DNA of 64,000 nucleotides from Bog-756 sp963725275 (GCA_963725275.1 CAVRXS010000007.1:62001-126000); one strand, 5' to 3'. Positions 42,243 through 51,532 are shown, counted from the first letter of the stretch. Notes: generated by a model from the sequence alone, not told the origin. A program made the numbers and translations.

Positions 42243-43487
42243 CTACCCCGCCGGGCTCGAGGTGAACGTCGACTTGAGGACACCGCTCGCCTCCGGCCGG
42301 GCCAGTGTCTTGAGGGCGTCCCACCACCCAGCGAGTGGGTACCGATGGGTGACCATCGCGGTGAGGTCGATCCTCTTGTCCTGTACCAGCGCGAGGTAGT
42401 GGTCGATGGCATGGCGCCGCCGGCCCTCGAATTCCTCCGTGGCGAAGGCGTTCGAACCGACGACGGTCAGCTCCTTGAAATACACCGGTGTCGACTCCCA
42501 GCGACCGGGGACGGCCACCCCGGTGTAGACGAGCTTCCCGCGCTCCGCGAGCACGCGTACACCGACCTCGAGCGTCTCGGGCCTCGCCACCGAGTCGTAG
42601 ATCATGTCGATGTGGCCCGGGTGTGCCATGGGGAGGCCGTCGAGGGCCTGGTGCAGGACGCCACCTGACCAGTCGGCCAGCGCCTCCACCACCGCGAGGC
42701 TCGGCTCGTGGGCAACGACCACTGCGGCACCCATCCTGCGTGCCATCTCGGCCTGAGCCGGAAAGCGGGCCACCACCGCGACCTCCACGCCCGGGTGGAG
42801 CGCGCTGAGGATGGCCACGCTGCTGAGGCCGAGCGCCCCGGCGCCGTAGACGACGACCTTCCCGGACGGCGGCGGCGGATGGTTCACGACCGCATGGAAG
42901 GAGACCGAGAACGGATCCGCCATCACCGCGGCCTCGTCGCTCACGTCGTCGGGCACCGGGTGGAGCATCGAGTCGTGGGCGGCCATGAGCTCTGCCCATG
43001 CCCCCGGTGCGCCGGTGACCACCCCGATGTGCACGCCGGGTCCGATGGGACCCTTGGTGAACGACCAGCACCGGTTGACCGCTCCCTCCTGACAGGGCGG
43101 GCAGAGCGGCTCGATCCCGCGGGGAGCGCAGCTCAACCACGGATTGAGCACGACCCGCTGCCCGACGTCGAGCCCCCGGGCTTCGGGACCCAGCTCCACG
43201 ACCTCCGCGACCACCTCGTGACCGGGCACGTGGGGGAGCGAGGAGAACGCAGCCATCGGGTTGTCGATGTCGCCGTCGGCGAAGTCCCCGAGCACCAGCT
43301 TGGCGTCGGACCCGCAGACGCCGGCCAGGATCGGACGGGTTACCACCCAGTCGGGCCGGATGGGCCTCGCGTCGTCCACGTCGTGGAGCCCGAAGGGCAG
43401 GTGGACGAGCCGCTCCTCCAGCTCGTCGGTGGCGACCGGGCGGGGTTCGTCACGGTCCGGGCGGGCCCCGAACACGAGGGCCTTCAC
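42243..43487 (-). CDS. Zinc-dependent alcohol dehydrogenase (MDR family)
   Basis: 414 aa medium-chain dehydrogenase. Catalytic zinc ligands are Cys in ILAGVCGSD and His-Glu in PGHEVVAEV. A structural-zinc-like cysteine group is in SCAPRGIEPLCPPCQEGAVNRC, and the NAD(P) motif is VVVYGAGALGLSS. Oxidises a secondary alcohol or polyol. The substrate is not evident. The GTG start overlaps the stop of the SDR upstream, and the gene is convergent with the FGGY kinase. A longer frame running to 44147 is the shadow of the SDR. Confidence 0.93.
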   Translation of the reverse strand: MKALVFGARPDRDEPRPVATDELEERLVHLPFGLHDVDDARPIRPDWVVTRPILAGVCGSDAKLVLGDFADGDIDNPMAAFSSLPHVPGHEVVAEVVELGPEARGLDVGQRVVLNPWLSCAPRGIEPLCPPCQEGAVNRCWSFTKGPIGPGVHIGVVTGAPGAWAELMAAHDSMLHPVPDDVSDEAAVMADPFSVSFHAVVNHPPPPSGKVVVYGAGALGLSSVAILSALHPGVEVAVVARFPAQAEMARRMGAAVVVAHEPSLAVVEALADWSGGVLHQALDGLPMAHPGHIDMIYDSVARPETLEVGVRVLAERGKLVYTGVAVPGRWESTPVYFKELTVVGSNAFATEEFEGRRRHAIDHYLALVQDKRIDLTAMVTHRYPLAGWWDALKTLARPEASGVLKSTFTSSPAG

Positions 43488-44326
43488 GATCCCGCCCCTC
43501 CGGGCCCACCCGCGTCGGGCGCGGTGTCGGCCATGGACCGCATGGCCTTGACGAACCCGTCGAAGTCCTTGGTCTTCATCTCGACCACCGCCTTCAAGTC
43601 CGGCACATAGTGCTCGAACTGCTCGCTCACGATGCAGTCGAGGATGCCGGAGGCGACCTCCTCGGGCGGGACCAACGGACCGTGGTACACCGGCGGGTCG
43701 TTGTCGGGCTGGTCCCAGATCTCGGTGTCGACGGGCCCGGGCAGGACGAGGCGAACCGACACACCGGTCCCCAGCAGATCGGCGGCCATCGCCTCGCTCC
43801 ACCCGGCGAGTGCGAACTTGGACCCGCTGTAGGCCGCCTCGGTGGCGATGCCCACCCGGCCCCCCATGCTCGAGACGTTGACGATCGTGCCGGACCCCCG
43901 CTCGAGCAGCCGCGGCACGAGGGCCAGGGTCATCGCCACCGGCGAGAAGTAATTGACCGTCATCACCCGGGTGACCTCTGCCATGGTCAGGCGGTCGACC
44001 GGTCGTCGCATGGGGATGGCCGCGTTGTGGACGACCACGTCGAGCGGACCGAGCTCGTCCCAGATCCGGACCGCGAGCTCGGCGGCTGCGTCCGGGTCGG
44101 ACAGGTCGAAGGCCCAGAAGCGCGAGTCCGGTGCGCGCTCCCGGCACTCGGAGATGATCTGCTCGAGTCGTTCCGCTCTGCGCGCGACCAGGGCGACGGT
44201 GGCCCCCCGGGCGGCCATCATCCGGGCGGTGGCCGCACCGATCCCGGAGGACGCTCCGGTGATGAGGGCCACGGTCCCCGGACCCACGGCCCGCTCGGGG
44301 CTCTGGTCAGCGGGCGTCGAGGTCAT
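43484..44326 (-). CDS. Short-chain dehydrogenase/reductase
   Basis: 280 aa SDR, paralogous to the one at 28876 (shared LTLAL..ERGSG.IVN.SS stretch and basic C-terminal tail DLKAVVEMKTKDFDGFVKAM). Motifs are T-G-A-S-S-G-I-G and Y-S-G-S-K with Ser in IVNVSSMGG. The N-N-A-G motif is H-N-A-A instead, a mild deviation. The start ATG at 44326 overlaps the end of the PIG-L gene, and its stop overlaps the alcohol dehydrogenase start. This gives a tightly coupled three-gene operon. Confidence 0.92.
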   Translation of the reverse strand: MTSTPADQSPERAVGPGTVALITGASSGIGAATARMMAARGATVALVARRAERLEQIISECRERAPDSRFWAFDLSDPDAAAELAVRIWDELGPLDVVVHNAAIPMRRPVDRLTMAEVTRVMTVNYFSPVAMTLALVPRLLERGSGTIVNVSSMGGRVGIATEAAYSGSKFALAGWSEAMAADLLGTGVSVRLVLPGPVDTEIWDQPDNDPPVYHGPLVPPEEVASGILDCIVSEQFEHYVPDLKAVVEMKTKDFDGFVKAMRSMADTAPDAGGPGGAGS

Positions 44327-45093
44327 CGGCCGAGGATAGGCGTTCCCAACCCGGAGGCGGGGTGTCGAGCCGCCAGTACTGCTCCGGCACGTTCCCGTCC
44401 AGCCGCTCGGAGAGCAGGTGGTCGCGTTCGAGCGGGCCGATCTGGCTCGCATAGCAGGCGATCGCGGTCCGCTTGGCGTCCATGTCCGGACGGACCGGGA
44501 CAACAGCCGGTGTCGGCCAGAGGGATGACCGGAAGAGCTTGGCGATCCGCCAGGCCAGCAGTCCGGGGAGGTGCTTGTAGCCGCCGTCCTCGTAGCCGAA
44601 CCACAGCGGGGCTCCCGCGTCCCTGTCCGCCGCGTGGACCGAACAGCCCGGCATCGTGCGTGAGGACGTGGTCCGGGTTGGCCAGGCCCATCGGGAGGAA
44701 GACCGCGGTCGGTCGGGCGCCGTCGATGGCCGTGCGGAGCGCGGGCACGACGTCGGTCGGGGAGTACCGCTGCTCCTGGGGCAGGTACTGGTGGTCGGCG
44801 AACTCGAGCCAGACCGGGTCGGCGCCCATCGCGGCCATGGCTGCCCGGTCCTCCTCGCGGCGGACCGCCACGACGTCGTCCCCGGTCTTGAACCCACCGG
44901 CGGCGTCCCAGTCGGTGACCTCGTCGGGGTAGGCGGGTGGCCACCCGGCAAGCACGGTGACCACGGTGCTTCCCGGGTAGGAGGTGAGCAGGTGGGCTGC
45001 GCCGAGCGCGGCATCGTCGAAGTGGGGGGAGACCACCACGATCCGATCGAGCGCTCCGTCCGGAAGGGCGCCCCACAACGTCCGATTGTCCAT
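44307..45093 (-). CDS. PIG-L family deacetylase, split by a frameshift
   Basis: Zinc-dependent de-N-acetylase family (LmbE/PIG-L), acting on N-acetyl sugars, mycothiol precursors or similar compounds. The zinc motif is PHFDDAALGAAHLL (in place of PHPDDE), and the second metal motif is NPDHVLTHDAGLF. The frame then breaks near 44636-44643. The neighbouring frame carries on with RDAGAPLWFGYEDGGYKHLP and ends SADDLDAR, the expected second half. Removing one base gives a continuous 261 aa protein whose end overlaps the SDR start by 20 bases. Start is ATG 45093 or GTG 45096. It opens the SDR/alcohol dehydrogenase operon, which suggests an amino-sugar-like substrate. Confidence 0.82.
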
Positions 45094-45132
45094 CACCGGA
45101 GCGTAACGGAGCGGCCGGATCGTGCGTGCCGC

Positions 45133-45972
45133 TCAGCCGAGTGCCCGGCGGATGAAGCCGATCATCCCGATGATGGTGAGGACGACGAGGTAGGCGATGC
45201 ACACCACGAAACAGATCCAGGTCTGGATGTGGGGGACGCTCGGAACCATCAGTCCGCGGAGTCCCTCGCTCACATAGGTCATCGGGTTCAGTGCAGAGAG
45301 GAACTGGAACCAAGGGAGCCGGCTCAGTGAGGGCCAGGGGTACTGACTCGAGCCGGTGAAGATGAGCGGGGTGAGCACCAGCGCGAAGGTCACGTTGATC
45401 CGGTTGGGAGGCACATAGGTGCCGAGGATCAGTCCCATCGCGGCGCCGAGGAGCGAGCCGAGGATGGTCATGACCACGACGGCGACCGCCGACGATGCCC
45501 GCCACGGGATCGAGCCGAGGATCCACACGCCGATCGGGAACATCACCGCTGCGGCCACGAAGCCCCGCATCGCAGCAAAGACCACCTTTTCCACGGCGAC
45601 CGCTCCGATCGGGAGCGGTGCGAGCAGACGGTCCTCGATCTCGTTGCTGTAGGAGAACTCGATGACCAGGGGGAGCGCGGTGCTCTGCAGGCCGGTGAGG
45701 ACCGCTGCCAGCGCGACCAGGCCGGGAAAGAGCACGAGCTCGTAGCCCGGACGCGCGTAGCCGAGCTGGGTGAGGACCTTGCCGAAGACGAGGAGCAGGA
45801 AGAGGGGTTGGAGGATGACCTGCGCCAGGAAGAGCGGGAACTCGCGACCGGTGACGAAGAGATCCCGCCGGAGGATGGCCAGGCCGGTCCGCCACGGTCC
45901 CCGGTGGGGGAGCGCGGCGGGCGCCGACGGTTCGGCGGACGGTGCAGGGGGCACGGAGTCCACGGCGGTCAT
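45133..45972 (-). CDS. ABC-2 type exporter permease
   Basis: 279 aa membrane subunit of an ABC-2 (DrrB-like) exporter with six predicted membrane helices, including FLAQVILQPLFLLLVFG, LVALAAVLTGLQSTALPLV and the C-terminal ICFVVCIAYLVVLTIIGMIGF. The conserved SALNPMTYVSEGLRGLMVP segment before the last helix is characteristic. The start ATG overlaps the stop of the ATPase gene (ATGA), so the two form one exporter. Drug, lipid or polysaccharide export are all possible. Confidence 0.92.
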   Translation of the reverse strand: MTAVDSVPPAPSAEPSAPAALPHRGPWRTGLAILRRDLFVTGREFPLFLAQVILQPLFLLLVFGKVLTQLGYARPGYELVLFPGLVALAAVLTGLQSTALPLVIEFSYSNEIEDRLLAPLPIGAVAVEKVVFAAMRGFVAAAVMFPIGVWILGSIPWRASSAVAVVVMTILGSLLGAAMGLILGTYVPPNRINVTFALVLTPLIFTGSSQYPWPSLSRLPWFQFLSALNPMTYVSEGLRGLMVPSVPHIQTWICFVVCIAYLVVLTIIGMIGFIRRALG

Positions 45973-47052
45973 CGGAGTGCCCTTCCGGTCAGCTGGATGA
46001 AGACGTCCTCGAGGTTGGGCTCACCCAGTCTGGCATCGATCAGATTGGCGCCTGCGCTGCTGACGGTCTGGGCGACGGGGGCCACGAACGTGGCGGGCTC
46101 ACCGTCGACGTGGATCCGGATGCGCCAGCCGCTGATCGTCGGGTCGTCGAGCCGCTCGGTCTCGCCCACCCCGGGGAGGGCGCCGATCCTTGCGACGAGT
46201 GCGGCGGCGTCGGTCCGGTTTTCCGCGGCGGGCTCGACCGTGCAGTCGAGGGTGCGCTCACCGGCCATCCCGCGCACCGAGCGCGGCAGGGGTGTCGAGG
46301 GCGAGCAGGGTCCCGTGGTCGATGATCGCGACCCGGTCACTGAGGGTCGCGGCCTCGTCCATGTCATGGGTCGTGATGACCACCGTCGTCCCGGAGGCCT
46401 TGAGCTCGGCCACCTTCTCCCAGAGGAAGAGCCGGGCCGCCGGGTCGAGGCCGGTCGACGGCTCGTCGAGGAACAGCACGGCCGGGGAGTGCATAAGGGC
46501 GCGCGCGATCATCATCCGCTGGATCTGGCCCCCCGAGAAGTCGTCGGGCCGTCCGTTGGGACGGTCGGCCAGCCCGAACTGTTCCAGGAGGTCGTCGGCC
46601 AGCCGGTTCCGCTTCTCGCGGGGCACGCCGTGGTAGCTGGCGTGGAAGAGAAGGTTCTGCCGGACGGAGAGCGAGCGGTCGAGGTTGTTCTGCTGGGGCA
46701 CAACCCCGAGCACCCGGCGCGCACCGACCGGATTGCTCACCACGTCGACACCGGCGACCAGTGCCCTGCCCCGGGTCGGGCGGATCCGGGTGGTGAGGAT
46801 GCCGATGGTGGTCGACTTGCCCGCGCCGTTCGGCCCGAGGAATCCGAAGACCTCGCCGTGCTCGACCTGGAAGGTCACCCCGCCGAGTGAGTCGACCGGT
46901 GCCTTTGGGTACCGCTTGGCCAGGTCGGCGACCTCGACCGCAGTCTCGGGAGCGGCCCGGTGCACGGGCGCGTCGGGACGGGTCGCGGTCAGCTCGCCGC
47001 TGCGATGTCCCGGGCCGGAGTCACCGTCCCTGTGGTGAGGTGCTGCGCTCAT
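45969..47052 (-). CDS. ABC-2 (DrrA-type) ATPase, frameshifted before C-terminal domain
   Basis: ATPase subunit of the exporter. Walker A is GPNGAGKS (residues 73-80), the Q-loop is VVPQQNNLDRSLSVRQNL, the signature is FSGGQIQRMMIARAL and Walker B is VLFLDEPSTGLDP. The first frame ends at 46258 just after LLALDTPAAL. A second frame supplies the usual DrrA tail, SVRGMAGERTLDCTVEP to LEDVFIQLTGRAL, ending at 45969. Dropping one base near 46275-46285 gives a 360 aa protein. A natural split with ATG at 46268 overlapping the first stop is also conceivable. The start ATG at 47052 leaves a 40-residue polar lead-in. Confidence 0.85.
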
Positions 47053-47279
47053 GCCCCGTCTCTCGTGTGGTGGGTGGCCCTCGACGGACCGTTCGTGGAT
47101 CGACGACGTGTCCCCGACCGGTGCCGACGATACGGTACGGGGCGCGGACGGCACGATTCCGACCCTCGAGTAGAGGATCGGCCGGCCGCGTGGGAGGTGG
47201 AGGTGAAGGTCGTCACCGGGAGCGGCGTGGGGCGGCAAGCCGCCTGTAGGGCGGCCGGCCGCGCATCGGCATCGCCCGC

Positions 47280-48800
47280 ATGAACAGGTGGTCGCGGTGG
47301 AACCCGCTGTCCGCGCTGGGCCGCTCATGGAGTCATTTCGTGCGGCGACCGCGGGCCACCCAGGTGCGGACCGTTGTCACGGTCGGGGTCGTGCTCGTCG
47401 GGACCGTGGTCTGGGTGGTGAGCGCTCCGTCGAGTGCAACACCGACAGCCGCATCGACCACGCCGACAACCACCGGTGCGGGCCCCGCTGTCGACCGGGC
47501 CAGCACCTCGAGCCGGGGAGTGACCGCGCACGCGATCAATGTGGTCTTCCCGGTGGTGTCCCTCAACTCCCTGGCCGGACAGGAGGGCTTCGCCCAGGAC
47601 GCCGAATACGGCGAACAGCAGAAGGCCATCGACTTCTATGTCGGTCTGATCAACAAGAGCGGGGGGATCAACGGACGCAAGATCAACCCGATCATCACCA
47701 GCTTCGACCCGACCAACGAGGCGGTCATGCGTGCGGACTGCAAGACGTGGACCGAGGGCTCCCCGGCCGCGTTCGCCGTGCTCGACGGGATCGGGGCATG
47801 GACCGGGGACAACGAGTTGTGCATCACCCAGGAGGGTCAGACCCCGTTCATCGGTCAGTGGTCCACGGTCACCGACTGGACCGACCAGGGCGCGCCCTAT
47901 CTCTGGTGGACAGGACCCGATCAGGCGGTGATCCTGAAGGCGGTGGTCGAGTGGGGCATCGACTCTGGCATGCTCGGGAAGACCAAGAAGGTGGGGGTGA
48001 TCTCCGGGGACCGGGCCTCCGACCAGTTGGCCCTCAACAGCTATCTGCTGCCGGACCTCCGCGCCGCCGGGGTCGACCCGGTGGTCGAGACCATCGCCTC
48101 CGACCCGACGGAGACCGCGACCACCGACAGTCAGGCGCCGCTGGTCGTCCAGCAACTGCGCAACGCCGGGGTCACCTCGGTGATCCCCCTCATCCCGTTC
48201 AACGTCTTCTACCCGGTCCTCCAGGCCGAGACCGACCAGCAGTACTACCCACGGCTGCTCCTCAGCGACTACGAGGAGAGCATCGAGTCGGCACTCGGAC
48301 TCATCCCGATCCCCTACGAGAAGGCGCTCGACGGTCAGGAGGGTCTCACCACCGAGACGCTCGGGGGCGGGCCGACCTACTCCGACTACACCGGCCCGAA
48401 GGGCTACGACACCGGGGTGCACACCTGCTGGGTCCCCTGGCACAAGGCGTACCCGCAGATCCCGTCCGGTGACACCACCGACTACATCGAGCAGCAGGGA
48501 CCGGTCGTGAGCTGGTGTCAGGTGATCCAGCTCTTCGCCACCGCCGCGCGGGCTGCCGGACCAGATCTCAACCGGCGCTCGTTCGTCACCGCCATGTCCA
48601 AGATCACCGACTTCCCGGGCACGGTCACCCCGGTCCTCAGTTTCAGTCCAGACAAACGCTACGGACCGAGCGAGTTCAAGATCGTCCGGCTCCGCAACAA
48701 CGTGCCCCCGTCGTCAGCATGCCAGCTGACCTCCCAGGACAAGGCCCAGGGGACCTGCTGGGTGACCGTGCAGCCGTTCGCGCCACTTCCGTCGCACTGA
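47280..48800 (+). CDS. Membrane-anchored Liv-type substrate-binding protein
   Basis: 506 aa type I periplasmic-binding protein. Instead of a lipobox it has an N-terminal membrane helix (about residues 35-52, TVVTVGVVLVGTVVWVVSA) and a Thr/Pro-rich tether. The binding core includes INKSGGINGRKINPIITSFDP, VGVISGDRASDQLALNSYLLPDL and four or more Cys that may pair. It stands away from any permease. The nearest Liv-type translocator without its own binding protein is the set at 57834-62926, ten kilobases downstream, so it may serve that system. The ATG at 47280 lacks a ribosome site. Confidence 0.86.
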   Translation: MNRWSRWNPLSALGRSWSHFVRRPRATQVRTVVTVGVVLVGTVVWVVSAPSSATPTAASTTPTTTGAGPAVDRASTSSRGVTAHAINVVFPVVSLNSLAGQEGFAQDAEYGEQQKAIDFYVGLINKSGGINGRKINPIITSFDPTNEAVMRADCKTWTEGSPAAFAVLDGIGAWTGDNELCITQEGQTPFIGQWSTVTDWTDQGAPYLWWTGPDQAVILKAVVEWGIDSGMLGKTKKVGVISGDRASDQLALNSYLLPDLRAAGVDPVVETIASDPTETATTDSQAPLVVQQLRNAGVTSVIPLIPFNVFYPVLQAETDQQYYPRLLLSDYEESIESALGLIPIPYEKALDGQEGLTTETLGGGPTYSDYTGPKGYDTGVHTCWVPWHKAYPQIPSGDTTDYIEQQGPVVSWCQVIQLFATAARAAGPDLNRRSFVTAMSKITDFPGTVTPVLSFSPDKRYGPSEFKIVRLRNNVPPSSACQLTSQDKAQGTCWVTVQPFAPLPSH

Positions 48801-48883
48801 GCCCGGCGGCCATGGTCGTCACCGCGGTCGCACCGGGGGTCGCACTGTGGGTTGCAGTGCCGGGCCGCTGGTAGACAGGCGTC

Positions 48884-50557
48884 ATGCACGTTGTTGCCGC
48901 CGCGGACGAACCCTCCGGGCCTCCGGGCGATCCACCGGGCCCGCCATGGTGGCGGGCGGGTGTCCTCTACCAGATCTATCCCCGGTCATACGGCGACTCG
49001 AATGGCGACGGCATCGGCGACCTCCCGGGGATCATCGTCCACCTCGACCACCTGCGCTGGCTCGGGGTGGACGGCATCTGGCTCTGCCCGATCAACGTCT
49101 CGCCAAACGCGGACTGGGGCTACGACGTGGCTGACTACCTGTCGATCGATCCCGAGCTGGGGAGCGATGACGACGTGGACCGGCTCATCGCCGAAGCCGG
49201 CCGCCGCGGGATCCGGATCCTCATGGACCTCGTTCCGAGCCACACCAGCGAACAGCACCCGTGGTTCGTCGACTCCCGCTCGTCGCGGACCGCACGACAC
49301 CGCCCCTGGTATGTGTGGGCCGATCCGAAGCCTGACGGATCGGCTCCCAACAACTGGGTCTCGAGTTTCGGCGGGCCCCCCTGGGACCTCGACGAGCAGA
49401 CCGGTCAGTACTACCGGCATACCCACCTCCGCGAGCAGCCGGACCTCAACTGGTGGGAACCGGAGGTCCGCGCGGCGTTCGACGTCGTCATGACCCACTG
49501 GCTGGACCGCGGGATCGCAGGGTTTCGCATCGATGCGGTGACGGCGATCGTGCAGGACGTGGAGCTGCGGGACAACCCGTCCGGCTCGGAGGCCGACGGC
49601 TCGGACGCCGACGGCTCGGACGCCGACGGCTCGGACGCCAGCGCCTTCGGGCAGCATGAGGAGTTCAACAGTGATCGTCCGGAGGTCCACGACGTGCTCC
49701 GGCACTGGCGCCGGCTGGCCGACCGTTATCCGGACCGGGTGTTGCTGGGGGAGACCCCGGTGCCGACGGTCGAGGCCCTCGCGCCGTACTACGGGAACGG
49801 CGACGACGAGCTCCATCTCGCGTTCGACTTCCCCTTCATCAGTGCACCGCTCGAAGCCGACGCGCTCCGCGGGGTGGTCGAGGCCAGCGAGCGAGCACTC
49901 CCGGCCGGCGCATGGCCGGTCTGGACGGGGTCGAACCACGACGTGGGCCGTTTCGCCACCCGATGGGCCGCGGGATCCCCGGCCGGGGCGAGGGTGGCCC
50001 TCCTGGTGCTCCTGTGCCTGCGGGGTACGCCGGTCCTCTATCAGGGCGACGAGTTGGGTCAGCCCGACACAGTGGTGTCCCACGCGCAGCTTCGTGATCC
50101 CCTCGGAGCCAGGTTCTGGCCCCACTGGAGAGGTCGGGACGGCTGTCGGACACCGATGCAGTGGCGTGACGTGCCCGGCGGCGGCTTCACTCCGCCCGGT
50201 GTCGAGCCGTGGCTCCCGTTGGGCGACGTCGGCGCCTGCAACGTGGAAGACCAGATGGCCGACCGGGACTCGATGCTGCACCTGGCCCGGGATCTCATCG
50301 CCCTGCGCCGGGCAGAGCCGGCGCTTCACAGCGGGTCCTACCGGTCGATGGCGACCGCCCCCGGCGCCTGGGCATGGAGCCGTGACGAGCGGTTTGTCGT
50401 GCTGGCCAACCTCTGCGACCAACCGGCGTCCCTCGACGGGATCACCGGCACGGTCCGCGTGGGCACCGACCGCTCCCGCGACGGCGAGGCAGTGGACGGG
50501 ACCCTGGTCGCCTCCGGGTGGGAGGCGGTCGTCGTGGACCGCAACAGCGTCCGGTAG
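48884..50557 (+). CDS. GH13 alpha-glucosidase-type enzyme
   Basis: 557 aa alpha-amylase-family hydrolase of the oligo-1,6-glucosidase/alpha-glucosidase type. The barrel opens with VLYQIYPRSYGDSNGDGIGD. Catalytic residues are the nucleophile Asp217 (GFRIDAV), acid/base Glu290 (LLGETPV) and Asp353 (GSNHDVG). Between barrel strands 4 and 5 a loop holds four copies of a G-S-D-A-D-like pentapeptide. There is no signal peptide, so it acts on imported alpha-glucosides. The ATG at 48884 lies 83 bases after the binding-protein gene. A strong hairpin follows the stop. Trehalose or sucrose-type specificities cannot be told apart here. Confidence 0.93.
   Translation: MHVVAAADEPSGPPGDPPGPPWWRAGVLYQIYPRSYGDSNGDGIGDLPGIIVHLDHLRWLGVDGIWLCPINVSPNADWGYDVADYLSIDPELGSDDDVDRLIAEAGRRGIRILMDLVPSHTSEQHPWFVDSRSSRTARHRPWYVWADPKPDGSAPNNWVSSFGGPPWDLDEQTGQYYRHTHLREQPDLNWWEPEVRAAFDVVMTHWLDRGIAGFRIDAVTAIVQDVELRDNPSGSEADGSDADGSDADGSDASAFGQHEEFNSDRPEVHDVLRHWRRLADRYPDRVLLGETPVPTVEALAPYYGNGDDELHLAFDFPFISAPLEADALRGVVEASERALPAGAWPVWTGSNHDVGRFATRWAAGSPAGARVALLVLLCLRGTPVLYQGDELGQPDTVVSHAQLRDPLGARFWPHWRGRDGCRTPMQWRDVPGGGFTPPGVEPWLPLGDVGACNVEDQMADRDSMLHLARDLIALRRAEPALHSGSYRSMATAPGAWAWSRDERFVVLANLCDQPASLDGITGTVRVGTDRSRDGEAVDGTLVASGWEAVVVDRNSVR
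49583..49642 (+). repeat. Four tandem 15-bp units inside the GH13 gene
   Basis: The 15-base unit GGCTCGGACGCCGAC is repeated four times, the first and last copies with small changes. It is translated as G-S-E-A-D, G-S-D-A-D twice and G-S-D-A-S. It keeps frame, lies in an acidic loop after the nucleophile, and looks like recent slippage expansion. Confidence 0.9.
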
Positions 50558-50570
50558 GGCGGACCGCGGG

Positions 50571-50590
50571 GGCGGCGCAGTAGCGCCGCC
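50571..50590 (+). terminator. Strong GC hairpin after the GH13 gene
   Basis: GGCGGCGC and GCGCCGCC form a perfect eight-base stem with an AGTA loop, 13 bases after the GH13 stop. The downstream bases (GGTGATTTC) contain only a short T-run. It is a likely transcription terminator in a high-GC genome. Confidence 0.6.
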
Positions 50591-50656
50591 GGTGATTTCA
50601 AGCGACAAGAGCGCCCGTGGGTGCGACAGAGCTCCCGTGGTCAATTTTGCGAAATC

Positions 50657-50690
50657 GGTATACGCCATACACGTGCGTATGGCGTATACC
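50657..50690. repeat. Perfect 14-base inverted repeat (34 nt)
   Basis: Arms GGTATACGCCATAC and GTATGGCGTATACC match perfectly around the six-base spacer ACGTGC, between the convergent GH13 and ThuA genes. The element is notably AT-richer than its surroundings. Its outer half-site GGTATACGCC resembles the half-site at the ArsR operator (GGTATATGCC at 9323). It could be a protein-binding site or, as RNA, a bidirectional terminator. No T-tract follows. Confidence 0.75.
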
Positions 50691-50806
50691 AAAACCGAAA
50701 TCGACACACCGGGTCCGACCCGACGCTCCGGTGGTCCAGCCCGACCGAAGGCCGCCTGCGCACCCGGTCTGCCCTCATGAGCCCAGTGCTGACTGGCAGC
50801 GACTCC

Positions 50807-51532
50807 TCAGTCCTCGGCGCCGCGGGTGGTCGCCCAGTCCAGCCCCCCGGCAAGATGCCGTAGGTAGCTGGGGGTCTCCCAGGCATGGGCGAAGTGGCCG
50901 AGCGAGGTCGAGAAGACCCGACCGTTCCCCTCGGTGAAGCACCATGAGAGGGGATAGCCCGCCGTTCCATCCGCTCCAGTCGACAGCGCGATATCCGAAG
51001 GGTGCTCCTCGGGCCCGAACTCGTCCGCTCGCGCTGCGAGCAGAATGCGCGCGTCGGGACGGAGGTCACGAAAGAGGTAGACCTCGTCCTGCCAGAACAG
51101 GGTCGGCCCGAAATGGGCGACCGCTGGATGGGTCGGCTCGAGCACGTCGACGGTGAACGAACACGTCCATGGATGCCCGGCGAACCGCCCGCCGACCAGC
51201 AAGCCGTAATCGTCCCAGCCGTGGCAGGAGTCGGTTGCCGAATGGATCGCCATGACCGAGGTGCGGCCACTGCGGACCCCTTCGACGAACGTGGCACGTT
51301 GGGCCGGTGACCACGGAGTCTCGCCGATGGTGAACAGCGCCACAACGGCCGCCTGCGCGAGCAGGTCCGTGTCCATCGACCGGACGTCGGGGACCCGGTG
51401 GAAGGCGTAGCCCGCTGACTCGGCCAGCTCGGCGACGGCGGTCGCCGACTGATCGAGCACACCGTGCACTCCGGCCGGTCCGTCCAGATAGGGGGCGACC
51501 TGAGTGACATAGAGCAGTGAGGGCGCGGGCAC
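50807..51532 (-). CDS. ThuA-like domain protein
   Basis: 241 aa protein of the ThuA (trehalose-utilisation) class I amidotransferase-like fold. Characteristic segments are VALFTIGETPWSPAQRATFVEGVRSGRTSVMAIHSATDS, FTVDVLEPTHPAVAHFG and WCFTEGNGRVFSTSLGHFAHAW. The classical glutamine-amidotransferase Cys is absent, and Ser stands in the IHSATDS turn. In rhizobia ThuA works with ThuB in converting trehalose to its 3-keto form. The Gfo/Idh-type ThuB partner is not adjacent. GTG start at 51532. Divergent from the GH1 gene and convergent with GH13. Confidence 0.88.
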   Translation of the reverse strand: MPAPSLLYVTQVAPYLDGPAGVHGVLDQSATAVAELAESAGYAFHRVPDVRSMDTDLLAQAAVVALFTIGETPWSPAQRATFVEGVRSGRTSVMAIHSATDSCHGWDDYGLLVGGRFAGHPWTCSFTVDVLEPTHPAVAHFGPTLFWQDEVYLFRDLRPDARILLAARADEFGPEEHPSDIALSTGADGTAGYPLSWCFTEGNGRVFSTSLGHFAHAWETPSYLRHLAGGLDWATTRGAED

